DNA from: JAPOXR01 sp965199765 | GTDB taxonomy: Bacteria; Pseudomonadota; Alphaproteobacteria; Rhodobacterales; Rhodobacteraceae | Assembly (NCBI GenBank): GCA_965199765.1 | Contig: CBDATC010000002.1 | Span: forward strand, 1,426,001-1,490,000 | Length of the DNA stretch: 64,000 nt | Direction: 5' to 3' | Shown: one piece after another, positions 25,011 through 34,824 of the stretch | Position numbering within the stretch: position 1 is the stretch's first letter | Layout of the letters: each line of letters begins with the position of its first letter | Notes under the pieces: generated by a model | Told to the model about the DNA's origin: nothing | Seen by the model: only the letters and a program-made list of their open reading frames with translations | Database searches by the model: none | Made by a program: the position numbers and the translations under genes

Positions 25011-26165
25011 TCAGCTATCTGCCCCATATACGGCCAATAATTGCTTCATGCGGCCAACTGCGCACTCTGGATCTTTCAAAAGACCTGCCTCATCAGCTAA
25101 CCTGAAACAATCCACAAAATATGGAAGCGGCCGCATTGACTGCGCTCCCCCGACCATAACGAAGTGATCCTGATAGCCGTTCAGCCACGCCAGGAAGACG
25201 ACACCAGTCTTGTAGTATTGCGTTGGATGAGCAAAGATCCGACGTGCAAGCGGAACCGTAGATTCCAGCACTCGGTGAAATTCTTCGACTGCGCCAGACG
25301 ACAAACAGTTGATAGCCTTCGTCGCGGCAGGTGCGATGGGATCAAAAATGCCAAGCAGCGCATCTGAATAACCGAACTCGTCTCCGGCTATCAATTCCGG
25401 ATAATTGAAATCATCTCCGGTGTACATCTTGACCGACTTCGGCAAAGCCCGCCGAAGTTCGATTTCCTTGTGCTTATCAAGCAGCGACAGCTTGATTCCG
25501 TCGATCTTTTGTTCATTCTCGTTTATGATCTCAATCACGGTTGCAGAGGAGCTTTGAAAATCCTCTGCTCCCCAATACCCTTGCAGCTGAGGATCAAACA
25601 TGTCGCCAAGCCAATGAATAATAACGGGTTGATCACAATCTTCCAAAACTTTCTTGTAGGCCTGTTTGTAGTGTTGATCCGACTTAGCGGCCTGAACCAG
25701 CGCCCTGCTCGCCATGACAATGATCCGCCCGTCAATTTGTTGGATCGCTTCGATCTGCTGTCTGTAAGCATCAATGACATCATCCAATGCGCAGCTTTCC
25801 GAAGGGATCATGTGATCTGTCCCCGCGCCATTGAAAACCAGCGCATTCGGCAAGTCGATTTTGGTCTGGCGTATCAGTTCGAGAGCGGTCTCCCAATTCA
25901 AACCAGCCCCTCGCTGGGCTGTGTCCATTGCTTCCGCTATTCCCAATCCCAAGCCGGCAAGATGACGACGGTAAGCTAGTGTTGATTCCCAATCAATCGG
26001 CGCTTGGAGAGACGGTTCCCTCGCTGATTTCGGGTCTGCAACCACATGCGCCGCGGAGAACAGCACACGCGAGGATTTGCCGCGGATCGGTTCATGGCCG
26101 AGAAACCGACCCGTCAGAACATAGTCTTCGAGATTGCCAGAATCTGCCGGCAATTTAATCTTCAT
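25011..26165 (-). CDS. DUF993 family protein (dihydrodipicolinate synthase-like)
   Basis: The 384-residue protein matches the DUF993 group of DapA-like aldolases: opening MKIKLPADSGNLEDYVL, then DWESTLAYRRHL, GLGIAEAMDTAQRG, HWLGDMFDPQLQGYWG, KMYTGDDFNYPELI and a final YFVDCFRLADEAGLL. The biochemical role is not established; the genes occur in sugar-catabolic clusters with an isomerase/epimerase and a dehydrogenase, as in this island. The start ATG has a purine-rich AAATGAAG context upstream. 26166-26316 holds nothing else that I see. Confidence 0.85.
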   Translation of the reverse strand: MKIKLPADSGNLEDYVLTGRFLGHEPIRGKSSRVLFSAAHVVADPKSAREPSLQAPIDWESTLAYRRHLAGLGLGIAEAMDTAQRGAGLNWETALELIRQTKIDLPNALVFNGAGTDHMIPSESCALDDVIDAYRQQIEAIQQIDGRIIVMASRALVQAAKSDQHYKQAYKKVLEDCDQPVIIHWLGDMFDPQLQGYWGAEDFQSSSATVIEIINENEQKIDGIKLSLLDKHKEIELRRALPKSVKMYTGDDFNYPELIAGDEFGYSDALLGIFDPIAPAATKAINCLSSGAVEEFHRVLESTVPLARRIFAHPTQYYKTGVVFLAWLNGYQDHFVMVGGAQSMRPLPYFVDCFRLADEAGLLKDPECAVGRMKQLLAVYGADS

Positions 26166-26316
26166 TTTACTCCCCTACTGGCGCAACAATTTCGTCATGC
26201 TCCGATTGAGTTTTAAAATTCAGCTGGATTTAAACCTTTCCCGAACCTGACCGCGCTTGATCCACGCGGCACGCGGCATTTCGCTGGATTCTGATGGCGA
26301 ACACATCATTCAACTT

Positions 26317-27087
26317 CTAAAATCTCTGGACGGTCAAACCGCCGTCCGCTGAAATCACCTGCCCGGTTACGTACGGCAGCCGACCGGAGGCTAAAGTAGC
26401 AATTGTTGTTCCAATGTCATCAGGCGTCCCGACTCTTGGAATTAACGTCAACCCTGCTTCTGCTCGATGCGCATAGGAAGCAATTACCCCAGCTGTCATG
26501 TCTGTTTCAATCAAGCCTGGCTGCACATCGTAGACATGAATACCTTCCCTTGCCAAACGCACCGCGAGCGTTTTGGACACCATCGCCGCTGCAGCTTTTG
26601 ACGCGCAATACTCAATCCGCGTCTCCGCTGATGCGACGGCATTGGCTGAAGTTACATTGACAATCGAATGGTGGAGGTCGACAGATTTCTTGCGGGCGGC
26701 AAGGCGGCGGGCGAATTTCTGACAAAGAAAAAACAATGCCTTTGCATTTACTGAATGGCATCGGTCCCAGCTGTTTTCTTCCACATCCAAAGGATCGCCT
26801 CTCGAAAAAACACTAACACCAGCATTGTTCACAAGCGTTGTCAGGCAGCCAAGCTCCTCTTCAACATGCGCAAGATGGTGGTCGTGACTGCCGATTTCAG
26901 AGACATCAAAAGGAACGGCGATCGCATGACAACCTATTTTCTGCAATCTATCGACGGACGCTTGCAGTTTTTCGCTGCCGCTGGACGCATTCAGCGCAAC
27001 CGAAAATCCTTCGTTCGCCAAGGCAAGCGCTGTTCCAAATCCAATCCCTCTGCTGGCACCCGTAACAAGGGCTACTTGTTTTTCCAT
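26317..27087 (-). CDS. Short-chain dehydrogenase/reductase
   Basis: The 256-residue classical SDR has the cofactor motif TGASRGIGFG (residues 10-19), NNAGVSVF, an active-site Ser in VNVTSANAVAS, and a catalytic Tyr-Lys pair in YCASKAA. PGLIETDMTAG and the C-terminal VTGQVISADGGLTV are typical. The FabG-like sequence and position beside the DUF993 gene suggest oxidation of a sugar or sugar acid. It is divergent from the next aldo/keto reductase across 400 bp. Confidence 0.86.
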   Translation of the reverse strand: MEKQVALVTGASRGIGFGTALALANEGFSVALNASSGSEKLQASVDRLQKIGCHAIAVPFDVSEIGSHDHHLAHVEEELGCLTTLVNNAGVSVFSRGDPLDVEENSWDRCHSVNAKALFFLCQKFARRLAARKKSVDLHHSIVNVTSANAVASAETRIEYCASKAAAAMVSKTLAVRLAREGIHVYDVQPGLIETDMTAGVIASYAHRAEAGLTLIPRVGTPDDIGTTIATLASGRLPYVTGQVISADGGLTVQRF

Positions 27088-27494
27088 GCAATCTCTCCAT
27101 CAAAGCCGTTCTATCGCTAAAATCGTTCTATACCGTCGCGCGAACTTTGAGTCATTCGCCCGCAATCTAAAGAAAATCACCAAAATACCAATACAGATTC
27201 ATGTTATATTACAGAGTGTCCTATTTTATATAACGGATATTCTAAAATTGTCCTGTCATTTCTGTGCACAGGGTTAACGGACTTTAATGAACAGGAGATT
27301 CAACCTGCCAATGAGCGGAGCCGTTTCGGGCCGATTGTGAATCCGGATAGGGTCTTAATCGGCAGGACCCGTTTCTCTTCGATGAAACTGAATTGCATTG
27401 CGAATGCCGGCAAGACGCTTCCAATTTCTGTCTTTGGATGCAATTGCGTGTTTCTGCAAGACACATTTGATTTGAAGAAAACTCAGTCGAAGCC
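27088..27494. other. Divergent intergenic region
   Basis: No gene is visible. It must hold the promoters of the SDR (left) and aldo/keto reductase (right). An AT-rich core at about 27210-27260 contains TTATATAACGGATATTCT, a candidate operator region. Confidence 0.3.
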
Positions 27495-28538
27495 ATGAAA
27501 TTAAACAAACTAGGCGCATCGGACCTATTGGTTAGTGAACTCTGTCTTGGCACTATGACATTCGGAACGCAAACACCCGAAGCCGATGCCCACCGGCAGC
27601 TGGACATGGCAATGGATCACGGAATTAACGTCGCCGATTCCGCCGAAATGTATCCTGTTTACCCAGTCTCCGCTGAAACACAGGGGGACAGCGAGCGCGT
27701 CATCGGAAAGTGGCTTGCCAATACTGGACACCGCGACAAGATTGTGATCGCCACCAAGGTGGCAGGAGATGGCTATAAGAACGTGAGAAATGGCGCACCC
27801 ATTTCAAGCGAAACCATTTCCTTGGCAATAGAAGCCTCGCTCCGATCATTACGCACTGACTATATCGACATTTACCAGCTGCATTGGCCCAATCGGGGAT
27901 CATACATGTTCCGGCAGAACTGGAACTTCGACCCCACGCAACAAGACAAGTCGAAGATGCAGGACCATGTGGAGGATGTGCTGCAACGCTTGGATGAGCT
28001 TGTCGCCGAGGGAAAAGTCAGAAAATTCGGTCTTTCAAACGAAAGCGCGTGGGGGACAGCACAATGGCTGAAAACCGCGGCGGACAATGGCTGGCCGAAA
28101 GTGGAAACCATTCAAAACGAGTACAGTCTGCTTTGTCGATTGTTTGACACTGATCTTGCAGAACTCGCCCACAACGAAAAGGTTGGCTTGCTGGCTTACT
28201 CTCCTCTGGCAACTGGTCTCTTGACAGGCAAATACAAAAACGGGGCAGTTCCTGCGGGATCAAGAAAGTCGATCGACCCATGCCTTAACGGCCGTGCGAC
28301 AAGCCGTGTATGGCCTGCGATAGGTGCATATGAAGAGATTGCTAATAACCACGGACTTGATCTTCCACTGATGGCTCTCGCTTGGTGCTGCACTCGCCCA
28401 TTCATGGCATCAGCCATTCTCGGCGCCACCAAATCCGAACAGTTGAAGTATTTGCTGCAAGCCTCAGAAATCAAACTGACCGAGGAATGTCTGCGCGAAA
28501 TCAATGCCGCGCATCGCACACATCCAATGCCTTATTGA
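27495..28538 (+). CDS. Tas-like aldo/keto reductase
   Basis: The 347-residue NADPH-dependent AKR is close in layout to Tas/AKR11-type proteins: LGTMTFG near the N-terminus, INVADSAEMYP (Asp and Tyr), VIATKVAGDG (Lys), DIYQLHWPNR (His), FGLSNESAWG, QNEYSLLCR and LAYSPLATGLLTGKY. The extended loop around residues 120-140 is characteristic of Tas. The substrate is likely an aldehyde or keto-sugar. It is monocistronic and is followed by Rpn nuclease genes on the other strand. Confidence 0.87.
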   Translation: MKLNKLGASDLLVSELCLGTMTFGTQTPEADAHRQLDMAMDHGINVADSAEMYPVYPVSAETQGDSERVIGKWLANTGHRDKIVIATKVAGDGYKNVRNGAPISSETISLAIEASLRSLRTDYIDIYQLHWPNRGSYMFRQNWNFDPTQQDKSKMQDHVEDVLQRLDELVAEGKVRKFGLSNESAWGTAQWLKTAADNGWPKVETIQNEYSLLCRLFDTDLAELAHNEKVGLLAYSPLATGLLTGKYKNGAVPAGSRKSIDPCLNGRATSRVWPAIGAYEEIANNHGLDLPLMALAWCCTRPFMASAILGATKSEQLKYLLQASEIKLTEECLREINAAHRTHPMPY

Positions 28539-28569
28539 TTTTAAATCACGAATTTTCTCAATGCTCTGA

Positions 28570-28992
28570 CTACAGCTTGCCGTTCGAGCGCGGTTCGAAC
28601 ACCTCGGCAAGTGAATCAGCTGCGAGTGCAGCCGCGTTGATTCTCAGACGCTCTTCTTCGTCTGCGGCATCGATATGCCGAAGCGCATCCTCGGGCAGGT
28701 CGCCGAAGCGCCTTCGCAGCACTTTAGCAAGAAATCTGACTTCGCCTTTCTCGCGCCGTTCCAATTCGCGTTTCCTGCGGCCTTCCAATTCGCCTTCCCT
28801 GAAGCCTTTCTCGTATCCATTCGTGAAACACGTTTCCCAGTATTTTTCGATCAGGTGATCAACTATCGCCATGTGTTCCTTCTCCTTTTCCGGCAAAAGT
28901 CGGCGCGCTGAATCAATTCTCTGTTCCGGCGGATGTTGCTCCGTTGAATTTTCGTCCTTTGGGTCTGGGCAAATCGAATAGAGCTGCCTCAT
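28570..28992 (-). pseudogene. Rpn-family nuclease C-terminal fragment
   Basis: The 140-codon frame matches only the C-terminal half of the neighbouring full-length Rpn protein (RRLLPEKEKEHMAIVDHLIEKY, FLAKVLRRRFGDLPEDALRH). The N-terminal PD-(D/E)xK nuclease domain is replaced by about 25 unrelated residues. It is a truncated tandem paralogue with fewer GEL.G repeats. Confidence 0.7.
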
Positions 28993-29042
28993 TCAAAAGC
29001 AGAACCGCTCGTCTTTTCAAACCACTTCAAGCGGGTATGTTC

Positions 29043-30176
29043 TCAACGCTCTGACTGCAGTTTGCCGTTCAAGCGCGGTCCGAAGACCTCGGCAAGTGAA
29101 TCGGCCGAGCCCGCGGCAACACCCATTCTCAGACGCTCTTCGTCGTCTGCGGCATCGATATGCCGAAGCGCATCCTCAGGCAGGTCGCCGAAGCGCTGTC
29201 GCAGCACTTTAGCAAGAAATCCGACCTCGCCTTTCAATTCGCCTTCCCTGAGGCCTTTCAATTCACCTTCCCTGCGGCCTTCCCTGCGGCCTTTCAATTC
29301 GCCTTCCCTGCGGCCTTTCAATTCGCCTTTCAATTCGCCTTCCCTGAGGCCTTTCTCGAATCCATTCGTGAACCACGTGTCCCCGTATTTTTCGATCATG
29401 TGATCAACCATCGCCATGTGTTCTTTCTCCTTTTCCGGCAAAAGTCGGCGCACTGCATCAATACTCTGTTCCGGCGTCAGATTCAACCGCTCCCAAAAAT
29501 ACAGCCATGCGTTGTCCCTCACATCGCCTTCCGCGTTCAGCGCCAGAAATATCATTCCGAGGTTCTCGTCGCCAATGGTTTCCGGACCGGCATCGGTCGT
29601 CGCCCATTTCGAAAGCAGGACAAGACCCCGGAGCCCGGCATCCCCCGGAAGCTCGGCCGCCGGCAGCGAACGCATGTCGGTCAGATGATAGCGGAACCAT
29701 GCGTCGGACCGGCCCTCGTGCAGCGGCGGCTCGAAGCAGTCCTCGAACAGCTCCGGTGTTTCCCAAGCCCTCTCCCCATGCGCGTACACAAGAGCGACGA
29801 TCGGTTCGGACATGCCCCGCCGCGCCCGGCCCGACAGCATGTTGTCTCTGAAGGCGGTGGCCAGATAAACCGCGACCTGCGACGGCGTGCTGACATCGAC
29901 CGCGCTTTTGTGCTCGATGATGACCGTCATCCGGCCGCCGTCTTTCATCGGAAGGCGGAACTGCGCGTCGGCCATGTGCGCCCTGCCCCCCGCCGAGACC
30001 CTTTTCTCCTGCGTTCTGTGGATCTCGCCATGCCAGTCGACCCGCCGGGCATAGCGGCCGGGCAGCCGCCACTTCAGAAACTCCTTCGCCAGCCGGTCGG
30101 TGCCCAGTATGCAGCCCCGGAAGAAAATGTCGTGCGACGGCCCGATGAGCAGGGGCGCCTTATCCGGATTCTTCAT
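29043..30176 (-). CDS. Rpn-type recombination-promoting nuclease / putative transposase (PDDEXK)
   Basis: The 377-residue protein has the Transposase_31/Rpn nuclease domain: HDIFFRGCI, LPMKDGGRM, MTVIIEHKSAVD (the ExK of the PD-(D/E)xK core) and LVYAHGERAW. After LLPEKEKEHMAM comes a low-complexity repeat of GELKG/GRRE units, then a DUF4351-like end (RQRFGDLPEDALRH). Rpn proteins are DNA endonucleases linked to RecA-independent recombination and, in some cases, phage defence. The gene is GC-rich compared with neighbours, a sign of transfer. A truncated copy is directly downstream. Confidence 0.85.
   Translation of the reverse strand: MKNPDKAPLLIGPSHDIFFRGCILGTDRLAKEFLKWRLPGRYARRVDWHGEIHRTQEKRVSAGGRAHMADAQFRLPMKDGGRMTVIIEHKSAVDVSTPSQVAVYLATAFRDNMLSGRARRGMSEPIVALVYAHGERAWETPELFEDCFEPPLHEGRSDAWFRYHLTDMRSLPAAELPGDAGLRGLVLLSKWATTDAGPETIGDENLGMIFLALNAEGDVRDNAWLYFWERLNLTPEQSIDAVRRLLPEKEKEHMAMVDHMIEKYGDTWFTNGFEKGLREGELKGELKGRREGELKGRREGRREGELKGLREGELKGEVGFLAKVLRQRFGDLPEDALRHIDAADDEERLRMGVAAGSADSLAEVFGPRLNGKLQSER
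29230..29353 (-). repeat. In-frame tandem repeat coding GELKG/GRRE units
   Basis: Multiples of 12 and 24 bp built on CTTTCAATTCGCCTTCCCTG and CTGCGGCCTTCC repeat about eight times within the Rpn gene, all in frame. Such repeats are prone to length change by slippage. Confidence 0.85.
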
Positions 30177-30400
30177 GTGGCTCCTCCAGCGCTGTTAAAA
30201 ACCGCCGCGGCGTCCAACATGATCAAGATGGGTTTCCCGGCATGAAATTAAATCAAACATTAAAAGACTGTATTTTCAAAGTCAAGCATTATTCTAAACA
30301 AATTGCCATATATTTGCCATTGCGGGGGTCTCTGTGATACGCCGTTGAATACCACCGCCCATGGGTGTCGATTCTCCGCCCGGGACCAAGAACAGGGCTG

Positions 30401-30772
30401 AAGAGCCGTGCCGAGGCTGTGGTCGCCGAACTGCCCACCGCGAGGCTGAACAAAGCGGCTGATCCGGTCGAAGAGAAGATCGGGGAGACGCTTTGATGTT
30501 ACAGCTTCCCCGACAGCCGTTGGCGCAAAGTCAGGACGAACAATCCGCTGGAACGGCTGATGAAGGAAATCCGAAGACGGAGCAGGGTCGCTGGGGCCTT
30601 TCCCGATGGTCAATCCTGTCTCTGCCTGGCTGCGGCCAGGTTGAAACACGTCGCCGGCACACAGTGGAGCACGCGAAAGCACATGAATATGGAGCCGCTG
30701 CGCGAGATGAAACTCCTACGTAACGGAGCCGCCGCCGCATGATCGAAAGTGCGAAAGATTCTGGACACTGCC
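30401..30772 (+). mobile_element. IS256-type 3' end fragment
   Basis: It carries the last about 110 codons of the IS256-type transposase, broken by a frameshift and a stop near 30494-30500, then the terminal repeat GAAAGTGCGAAAGATTCTGG and CACTGCC. The preceding 30177-30400 holds no gene. Confidence 0.85.
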
Positions 30773-30847
30773 CACAGACCCCGCATCTTGAATCGGAAAG
30801 TCCGCCTCAGACTGTCAAACATCAACAATCCTCCCCCGTGGAGGAAT

Positions 30848-31627
30848 TCATCCAGTGGCCACCACCCCGCCATCAATGGGCATAACCTGCCCGGTCATCA
30901 TCCTGCTCGCATCAGAACAAAGAAACAGGCATCCACCAACAATGTCATCTGGCTTGAGATGCTCTTTAAGGCACTGCTTTGCCATATGCGCTTCCAAAAG
31001 TTCCGGACTCGCCCACATCTCCAGTTGCTTTCGAGTTAAGACCCAACCGGGAGCCAGTGCATTCACACGTATGCCGTGTGGTCCGAATTCACGGGCTAAC
31101 GAACGGGTCATTCCAGTGATTCCAGCATTCGCTGTGGTGTAGGCAGGATAACCGGCGTTCCCCATCATATAGGAAATCGAAGTGAAATTGACGACAGCGC
31201 CACCGGCGGCGGCGCACATTTCCGGCAAGACGGCCTGACAAGCAAAGAAATATGACCGAAGATTCACTGCATGATTCGCGTCCCACTCGCTGACGGTCAT
31301 GTCAGCGGTAAGATGACGAATATCGTTTGCAGCATTGTTGACTAACACGGAAATTGAGCCGTGTGCCGTCGAAGCTTTGCGCACAGTCGCACGCAAAGCT
31401 TCTACATTCGAAAGATCGCATTGAAAATACAACGGACGCCTGCCGTGCCGCGATTCGATTTCGTCGCAGAAATCCGAGCCGTCGGATCGTTGCAGAAACG
31501 CAACCTGTGCACCTTGCATTACAAATGCTTCTGTCAAGGCCGCACCGATTCCCGACCCTCCTCCTGTGATCAGTACTGATCTATTCTTCAAATCATGAAA
31601 TTCAAAATTAAGCTTCACGGCAGTCAC
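30848..31627 (-). CDS. Short-chain dehydrogenase with Asn in place of catalytic Lys
   Basis: The 259-residue SDR has the cofactor motif ITGGGSGIGAAL (residues about 20-31), NNAANDIRH, active-site Ser in NFTSISYMMG and Tyr in YPAYTTANAG, where the normal YxxxK motif reads YTTAN. The codon is AAT, one base from a Lys codon. Loss of this Lys usually abolishes catalysis, so the enzyme is either inactive or atypical. Other parts, such as PGWVLTRKQLEMWASPE and GQVMPIDGGV, are intact and resemble galactose/arabinose-type sugar dehydrogenases. It lies between two IS256 fragments. Confidence 0.8.
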   Translation of the reverse strand: MTAVKLNFEFHDLKNRSVLITGGGSGIGAALTEAFVMQGAQVAFLQRSDGSDFCDEIESRHGRRPLYFQCDLSNVEALRATVRKASTAHGSISVLVNNAANDIRHLTADMTVSEWDANHAVNLRSYFFACQAVLPEMCAAAGGAVVNFTSISYMMGNAGYPAYTTANAGITGMTRSLAREFGPHGIRVNALAPGWVLTRKQLEMWASPELLEAHMAKQCLKEHLKPDDIVGGCLFLCSDASRMMTGQVMPIDGGVVATG

Positions 31628-32504
31628 CCTAAAATGAATAGATTTTGTTCCTAGCCTCTGCCGCCAGCCAGCTTCAAGCTGAACCCGATGGAGGCTGCTT
31701 TCGAGTTCGGAAACCGCTACTTTTCGCCAACCGCGCTTTCGATGCTGACCAACTCTCAGGAATCATCGGCAACGTCCGGGTTATGAATTCAAACTCTCAT
31801 AATGCCAACAATAAATCACAAAAACTATTTGGAGCATTGTTGGCAGGAATCACAGCTGAATTACGATAGCTGCGAATTTCAAATTCGTGCTGCAACTATT
31901 TTGGAACCGGGTGCGTTTCTGTGGGATTCAACATTTTGGTCAATCCACAACGGATGTCGAATTATCCTTACTGGTTGGCAAGTCCGGTTTGTAACTTTCT
32001 TCTGCCTGATTACCCCGGACAGTCCGGTCCTCGCACGGCCCGCAGCCAAACAAACCAAAATACGGTCCTCAAGAACAACTTTCGATGATGTCGTTTTGTC
32101 TATCAGGCTTGCGACCATTTTCGCGCTTATATGTTACGAAAAAGTTGAACTGATGTCGCCCAAGCGCAAGCGTTCTGATGCTCTTGTCGCGCACTCCAAA
32201 AAAAGCAAAAGCTTTGTGATACTGCGGAAATAAATCCTGCGCCTCACCCATCCGAAGCTCTTTCTTGGCAAATTTTGTGCCGGTTCAAGTTCGATCTTTA
32301 TTCGATGCCCCAGACACCATTGCTTGAAGGCCAAGAGGATAAAGCACGTTCGGCACCCAAAGATATCAGTGCGAGCGGTCTTGGACAAAATTGGACACCG
32401 GAAAATCATAAATGTCTTAAAGCGTCATAGCAGTGTGCCGCGTCAGACGCTCAAGCTCGAGGGCCATCTTGCCGGTTACGATCGTAAACCGCCACGGCGG
32501 AGCG
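31628..32504. other. Gene-poor stretch between SDR and IS256 fragment
   Basis: I find no frame resembling a known protein, no good ribosome site and no clear repeat. It may be decayed coding sequence upstream of the SDR. Confidence 0.4.
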
Positions 32505-32876
32505 GTCATGAAAGCCGAGGCTGTGGTTGCCGAACTGCGCGCCATGAGGTTGAACAAAGCGGCTGATCCGGTCGAAGAAAAGATCCGGGAGACCCTCGGC
32601 TATTACAGCTTCCCCGACAGCCATTGGCGCAAATTCAGGACGAACAATCCGCTGGAGCGGCTGATGAAGGAAATTCGAAGACGGACCAGGGTCGTCTGGG
32701 ACTTTCCCGATGGTCGATCCTGTCTCTGCCTGGCTGCGGCCAGGTTGAAACACGTCGACGGTACGCAGTGGAGCACGCGAAAGTATATGAACATGGTGCC
32801 GCTGCGCGAGATGAAACTTCAATATAACGGAGCCGCCGTCGCATGACTGAAAGTGCGAAAGATTCTGGACACTACC
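32505..32876 (+). mobile_element. IS256-type 3' end fragment, longest copy
   Basis: About 110 codons of the transposase C-terminus remain open (EAVVAELRAMRLNKAADPVE, YYSFPDSHWRKFRTNNPLER, LKHVDGTQWSTRKYMNM), ending in the terminal repeat with GGACACTACC. The catalytic core is missing. The following 32877-33165 holds no gene. Confidence 0.87.
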
Positions 32877-33165
32877 AAACCTCGCTTATGTTATCGGTCA
32901 GCTTTCGCTGCATGTTAAACGAATATCCATCCCGGAAATTATCAGCCAAGCCAATCGGCAGAGCAACAATCCTAAGGTTGGCGCTTCCGGATAAAATCAC
33001 CTGTATTTCTGCAGTGCTCTAGAACCTTGGCTGAAGCCGTGATTTTCTTCATTCGGAAAGACACCCGCCCCTGTTTGGCTGAATTCTCATTCGCATTCAA
33101 ACCGCAGGGGGCCGCGAAATGAACGCACGGCGCTATCAGATGATCGGAGCGATAGCTCCCAATTG

Positions 33166-34824
33166 TCAGCGCGCAAACCTGCGGTGCTTCTGCCTGGACG
33201 AAGATATGGAATTCGGACCTAGTCTGCGCGCTTTGTCGGCAAGATAGTTTTCGAAGTTGCCCTCGAACCATTCCACATGCCCACTGCCCTCAAACGCCAA
33301 GATATGCGTGCAAAGCCGATCTAAGAAAAAACGGTCGTGTGAGATAATCATGGCGCATCCGGCAAACGACTCGAATGCTTCCTCCAAAGCCCGGAGAGTC
33401 TCGACATCCAGATCATTCGTTGGCTCGTCCAACAGCAGAAGATTGCCGCCGAAGCGAATAAGCTTTGCCAAGTGAACGCGATTGCGTTCACCGCCAGACA
33501 AAGAACCGGTCGGCTTTTGCTGGTCGCTGCCGCGAAAATTGAACGACGCGCAGTAAGCTCTCGAATTCACTTCCGCGTCCCCGACATCAATGATGTCATG
33601 GCCGCCGGAAATTTCTTCCCAAACCGATTTCTTGGCATCCAAATTATCGCGGGTTTGATCGACATAAGAAATCTTCACGAAATCACCGAGCGCTAACGAT
33701 CCTGAATCAGCGGAGAGTTCGCCGGCGATCATTCTAAACAATGTGGTCTTTCCAACACCGTTGGGCCCGATCACGCCAGCGATTGCTCCGGGATGGAGCG
33801 AGAACGTCAGATCGTCGATCAGAGTTTTCCCATCCATTGACTTCGTCAGTTTGTCTGCCTTCAGCACCACATTTCCAAGACGCGGACCATTTGGGATGGT
33901 GATCTGGGCATTGTTTACCCGTGCCCTCACCGACTGCCCCGCCAGTTCGTTATACGAGTTAATCCGCGCCTTTTGCTTTGCCTGACGCGCCTTTGCGCCT
34001 GAACGAATCCATGCAAGCTCTCGGTCAAGAATTTTTTGCCGCGCCTTGTCCTCTCGCGCTTCCTGCGCCGTGCGGATGGCCTTTTGCTCAAGCCAATTCG
34101 AATAGTTGCCTTTGAACGGGATTCCTCTTCCGCGGTCTAATTCAAGAATCCAGCCTGTGATCTCATCCAGAAAGTAGCGGTCGTGCGTGACTATCAGGCA
34201 GGTTCCTCGATAGTCGATCAGATGCTGCTGAAGCCAAGCCACAGTTTCAGCGTCCAAGTGGTTGGTCGGTTCATCAAGCAGCAGCATCTCGGGTGATTCC
34301 AGAAGAAGCCTGCAGAGCGCGACGCGACGCTTCTCTCCTCCAGAAAGACCCTCAACGGCTGCATCGGGCGGGGGGCACCTTACAGCGTCCATTGCTTGAT
34401 CAATCTTCGAATCAAGATCCCAGAGATTCTGTGCGTCAATCTGGTCTTGAAGATCGGCCATCTCTACAGCCGTTTCGTCGGAATAATTGGCAGCGAGTTC
34501 ATTGAACCGATCAAGCAGCCTTGTCGCGTTTGCGACACCAAGCTTCACATTGCCGAGCACATCAAGGTCAGGGTTAAGTTCAGGCTCCTGCGGCAGATAT
34601 CCGACATTGACACCTTTTGCCGCCCACGCCTCACCAGCGTAATCCTGATCAAGACCAGCCATAATCCGCAGAAGCGTTGACTTGCCGGATCCATTTACTC
34701 CGACAACTCCGATTTTGACACCGGGCAAAAAGGACAATCGAATGTTTTCAAAACATTTCTTGCCGCCGGGATAGGTTTTGGAAACCCCGTCCATATGGTA
34801 TACGAATTCGTGCTTAGACATCAT
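33166..34824 (-). CDS. ettA: Energy-dependent translational throttle protein EttA (ABC-F ATPase)
   Basis: The 552-residue protein has two ABC cassettes in the ABC-F layout: Walker A GVNGSGKST (residues 42-50), signature LSGGEKRRVALCR and LLLDEPTNHLD in the first; GPNGVGKTT, SLSGGERNRVHLAK and LLLDEPTNDLD in the second, with the linker and arm between (KARQAKQKARINSYNEL). Length and the C-terminal end (KARRLGPNSIS) fit EttA, which gates the ribosome E-site according to energy state. It is a single gene here. Confident. Confidence 0.93.
   Translation of the reverse strand: MMSKHEFVYHMDGVSKTYPGGKKCFENIRLSFLPGVKIGVVGVNGSGKSTLLRIMAGLDQDYAGEAWAAKGVNVGYLPQEPELNPDLDVLGNVKLGVANATRLLDRFNELAANYSDETAVEMADLQDQIDAQNLWDLDSKIDQAMDAVRCPPPDAAVEGLSGGEKRRVALCRLLLESPEMLLLDEPTNHLDAETVAWLQQHLIDYRGTCLIVTHDRYFLDEITGWILELDRGRGIPFKGNYSNWLEQKAIRTAQEAREDKARQKILDRELAWIRSGAKARQAKQKARINSYNELAGQSVRARVNNAQITIPNGPRLGNVVLKADKLTKSMDGKTLIDDLTFSLHPGAIAGVIGPNGVGKTTLFRMIAGELSADSGSLALGDFVKISYVDQTRDNLDAKKSVWEEISGGHDIIDVGDAEVNSRAYCASFNFRGSDQQKPTGSLSGGERNRVHLAKLIRFGGNLLLLDEPTNDLDVETLRALEEAFESFAGCAMIISHDRFFLDRLCTHILAFEGSGHVEWFEGNFENYLADKARRLGPNSISSSRQKHRRFAR

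Noticed and set aside
29230..29353. CRISPR-like repeat
   Set aside because: Units are short, directly adjacent, in frame and coding, without spacers.
29160..30245. A 361-codon plus-strand frame opposite the Rpn gene
   Set aside because: Shadow of the GC-rich Rpn gene; the minus-strand product has a recognised nuclease domain.
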